A stretch of DNA of 36,783 nt from Acholeplasmatales bacterium (lineage in GTDB: Bacteria; Bacillota_I; Bacilli_A; Acholeplasmatales; Anaeroplasmataceae): positions 1 through 36,783 of the forward strand of contig JAFRXJ010000003.1 in the NCBI GenBank assembly GCA_017441525.1, in the 5' to 3' direction. The notes under the pieces are model-generated. The model made no database searches. It worked only from the letters and a program-made list of their open reading frames with translations, and had not been told where the DNA came from. Position 1 is the stretch's first letter. The number at the start of each line of letters is the position of its first letter. Both the position numbers and the translations under genes were made by a program. This document shows, piece by piece, positions 34,663 through 36,783 of the stretch.

Positions 34663-35300
34663 TGAAAATAGCATTATCAATCTTAACATTAGATTTTTCT
34701 AATGTAGAAAATAAGTTTAGAAGTCTTGCAGAAGGTGTAGATTATATTCATATGGATATAATGGATGCTGAATTTGTTCCTAATATTTCATTTGGTTATA
34801 GTATTGTAGCTAATTTAAGAAAACTAACTGATAAACCATTTGATACACATCTAATGATGATGCATCCACAAAATTATATTAATCAATTCGCATCTGCAGG
34901 AAGCCAATATATTACATTCCATGTAGAGGCAGATTGTGATGTTATGTCTACAATTAATCAAATTAAAGATGCTGGTGTTAAGGCAGGTATTTCAATTAAG
35001 CCTAATACTAGTGTAGAAGAGATTGAAAAATACCTTCCATATGTTGATATGGTATTAGTAATGTCAGTTGAACCAGGCTTTGGTGGACAAAAGTTTATGC
35101 CTTCAGCAATTGATAAGGTTAAGAAATTAAAAGAATTAAAAGAAAAGAATAATTATAATTATTTAATTAACATTGATGGTGGTATTAATGGTGAAACTGC
35201 ACCATATATTTCAAAATATGTTGATTTAGCTGTTTCAGGATCTTATATTTGTAACGCAACAAATCCTGATGAAAGAATCGAAATTTTAAAGAAATTATGA
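34662..35300 (+). CDS. rpe: Ribulose-phosphate 3-epimerase
   Basis: Interconverts ribulose 5-phosphate and xylulose 5-phosphate. The 212-residue TIM barrel has the conserved metal and phosphate segments: ALSILTLDFSNV at the start, DYIHMDIMDAEFVPNISFG, FDTHLMMMHP, VLVMSVEPGFGGQKFMP and INIDGGING followed by AVSGSYICNA. It starts with the last base of the rsgA stop codon, the same rsgA-rpe pairing as in Bacillus. Confidence 0.95.
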   Translation: MKIALSILTLDFSNVENKFRSLAEGVDYIHMDIMDAEFVPNISFGYSIVANLRKLTDKPFDTHLMMMHPQNYINQFASAGSQYITFHVEADCDVMSTINQIKDAGVKAGISIKPNTSVEEIEKYLPYVDMVLVMSVEPGFGGQKFMPSAIDKVKKLKELKEKNNYNYLINIDGGINGETAPYISKYVDLAVSGSYICNATNPDERIEILKKL

Positions 35301-35310
35301 TATATTGAAG

Positions 35311-35334
35311 AAGAGCCAATGGGCTCTTTTTTCT
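35311..35334 (+). terminator. Intrinsic terminator after rpe
   Basis: A 7-bp stem (35311-35317 with 35322-35328, loop AATG) with a T-run, 10 bases after the rpe stop. Confidence 0.85.
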
Positions 35335-35362
35335 TGAAATTATATATTTTGTAATATATAAT
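35334..35362 (+). promoter_or_regulatory. Promoter of icd
   Basis: TTGAAA (35334-35339), 17 bases, TATAAT (35357-35362). The expected start is near 35369, about 20 bases before the ATG. The -35 element begins at the end of the preceding terminator T-run. Confidence 0.75.
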
Positions 35363-35390
35363 CATAAGTGATTTCGGAGGTATTGAAATT

Positions 35391-36605
35391 ATGGAAAAAA
35401 TTAAAATGACTACTCCATTAGTTGAAATGGATGGAGATGAAATGACAAGAATCTTATGGAAAATGATAAAGGACGAATTATTATTACCATTTGTAGATTT
35501 AAAGACTGAATATTATGATTTAGGTTTAGTTGAAAGAGAAAAGACTAAAGACCAAATTACAATTGATTCTGCCAATGCTGCTAAGAAGTATGGCGTTGCT
35601 GTAAAGTGTGCAACTATTACTCCAAATAAGCAAAGAGTAGAGGAATATAATTTATCAGAAATGTGGAAGAGCCCTAATGGTACTATTAGATCAATTTTAG
35701 ATGGTACTGTATTTAGAGCCCCAATTATTATTGATACAATTAAGCCAGTAGTAAAGAATTGGAAAAAGCCAATTACTATTGCACGTCACGCTTATGGTGA
35801 TGTATATAAGGATACAGAATTTAGAATTGAAGAACAAGGTAAGGCAGAATTATTATTTACAGGTAAAAGTGGGGCAATTCAAAGACAAACTATTTATGAT
35901 TTCGAATGTCCAGGTGTATTACAAGGCTTATATAATAAAGATTCATCAATTGAATCATTTGCACATTCATGTTTTAAGTATGCTATAGATACAAAACAAG
36001 ATTTATGGTTCTCAACAAAGGATACTATTTCTAAGAAATATGATCAAACATTTAAATTAAAATTTCAAGATATTTATGAGAAATGCTATAAGGCTGAATT
36101 CGAAAAGCTTGGTATTACTTATTTCTATACATTAATTGATGATGCTGTAGCTAGAGTAATAAGAAGTGAAGGTGGATTCATTTGGGCATTAAAGAACTAT
36201 GATGGTGATGTTATGTCAGACATGGTTTCAACTGCCTTTGGTAGCCTTGCAATGATGACATCTGTATTAGTTTCTCCAGATGGAAAATATGAATATGAGG
36301 CAGCTCATGGTACTGTAACTCGTCATTATTATAAATATCTAAAGGGTGAAGAAACTTCAACTAACCCAATGGCTACAATCTACGCTTGGTCAGGTGCCCT
36401 TAGAAAGCGTGGAGAATTTGATGGATTAACTGATTTAGTTAAATTTGCAGATAACCTTGAAAAGGCATGTATTGATACATTATTAGATGGTATTATGACT
36501 AAAGATTTAGTTAATTTAGTAGAAGAAGGAATCAAAGTAAAGGCTGTAACTTCTAAAGAATTTATTTTAGAAATTAAGAAGCATTTAGAAGCTTATTATA
36601 ATTAA
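35391..36605 (+). CDS. icd: NADP-dependent isocitrate dehydrogenase, eukaryotic-type subfamily
   Basis: Converts isocitrate to 2-oxoglutarate and CO2 with NADP. The 404-residue protein belongs to the homodimeric IDH group that includes human IDH1/2, not the E. coli Icd group. Substrate-binding residues fall at the same numbers as in human IDH1: Arg100 in [11 protein letters not shown], Arg109 in TVFRAP, Arg132 in ARHAYGD and Tyr139. HGTVTRH (306-312) is the NADP-selective motif, and [10 protein letters not shown] carries the metal-binding aspartates. CGGAGG lies 10 bases upstream of the ATG. No other citric-acid-cycle gene is in the window, so it may serve mainly for NADPH and glutamate synthesis. 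Confidence 0.95.
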   Translation: MEKIKMTTPLVEMDGDEMTRILWKMIKDELLLPFVDLKTEYYDLGLVEREKTKDQITIDSANAAKKYGVAVKCATITPNKQRVEEYNLSEMWKSPNGTIRSILDGTVFRAPIIIDTIKPVVKNWKKPITIARHAYGDVYKDTEFRIEEQGKAELLFTGKSGAIQRQTIYDFECPGVLQGLYNKDSSIESFAHSCFKYAIDTKQDLWFSTKDTISKKYDQTFKLKFQDIYEKCYKAEFEKLGITYFYTLIDDAVARVIRSEGGFIWALKNYDGDVMSDMVSTAFGSLAMMTSVLVSPDGKYEYEAAHGTVTRHYYKYLKGEETSTNPMATIYAWSGALRKRGEFDGLTDLVKFADNLEKACIDTLLDGIMTKDLVNLVEEGIKVKAVTSKEFILEIKKHLEAYYN

Positions 36606-36612
36606 TAATTAT

Positions 36613-36648
36613 AAGCACATAGAATCCAAATGATCTATGTGCTTTTTT
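36613..36648 (+). terminator. Intrinsic terminator after icd
   Basis: An 11-bp perfect stem (36613-36623 with 36634-36644) and T-run. The group II intron starts just beyond it. Confidence 0.92.
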
Positions 36649-36650
36649 CT

Positions 36651-36783
36651 GTATGTCGGGCATGTTATATGTCTAGGGTGAAAGTCCCAAGAGAGGTAGT
36701 TGTCGCCAACTCGATAGCGACTTGCAAAGCGTAAACCAGTAATGGAGCGTGAAAAGAAGCAATAGCGAAATCGTGGCTCAATG
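36651..36783 (+). mobile_element. 5' end of a group II intron (IIC-like), cut by the window edge
   Basis: From GTATG (36651), close to the group II 5' consensus GTGYG, the sequence follows the start of domain I of bacterial group II introns: a TCGGGCATG element, then TCTAGGGTGAAAGTCCC (36670-36686), and later an AGCGTGAAAAGAAGC element (36747-36761). This order resembles the Oceanobacillus-type IIC introns. The position 6 bases after the last stem base of the icd terminator, at the end of its T-run, is the known target preference of IIC introns. The reverse transcriptase gene and the 3' end would lie beyond the window, so completeness cannot be judged. Confidence 0.82.

Overview
The window is AT-rich bacterial chromosome with the standard genetic code (TGA is used as a stop, for example at the end of rpe). 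Its gene content is typical of low-GC Gram-positives: Shine-Dalgarno sites of AGGAGG or AGGTGA type, a T-box leader in front of pheST, a Bacilli-type atp operon followed by a DUF1146 gene, and an rlmN-rsgA-rpe block. I infer an uncultured or gut-type member of the Bacilli near the Erysipelotrichia or Mollicutes-related lineages (RF39/RFN20-like). That placement rests on gene style only, without any comparison.

Region 1 (1-2700): a membrane-anchored protein with four DUF1508 (YegP-like) repeats and a SAM-dependent methyltransferase, closed by a bidirectional terminator. Region 2 (2699-15330): a pectin-use island. A cytoplasmic pectinesterase on the minus strand is divergent from a nine-gene plus-strand operon that encodes an oligosaccharide ABC importer (two permeases, a very large binding lipoprotein and its own MsmK/UgpC-type ATPase), four or five unrecognised membrane proteins interleaved with it, and a cytoplasmic family 28 glycoside hydrolase as last gene. 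A clean sigma-A-type promoter and a cre/LacI-like operator lie in front. The inferred model is that methylated galacturonate oligomers are imported intact and are demethylated and hydrolysed inside the cell. Region 3 (15370-23210): one long transcription unit of rpiB, a 34-codon ORF, two atpI/atpZ-like genes, the complete F1Fo ATP synthase genes atpBEFHAGDC, a terminator, and a DUF1146 gene. The c subunit carries a two-carboxylate site that predicts sodium coupling. Region 4 (23211-28907): a YigZ-family gene (minus strand), then cca, a cytoplasmic type I pullulanase, a YhaM-like exonuclease and a TtcA-like tRNA thiolase gene. Region 5 (28915-32655): T-box(Phe)-pheS-pheT. Region 6 (32715-35334): rlmN, rsgA, rpe, a compacted version of the Bacillus cluster without prpC-prkC. 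Region 7 (35334-36783): a eukaryotic-type NADP isocitrate dehydrogenase with a strong promoter and terminator. Immediately after that terminator the 5' end of a group II (IIC-like) intron begins and runs off the window.

The parts most likely to be new are the set of extra membrane proteins built into the pectin-oligomer importer operon, the predicted sodium-type ATP synthase, and the short ORF in the place where upp normally sits between rpiB and the atp genes.
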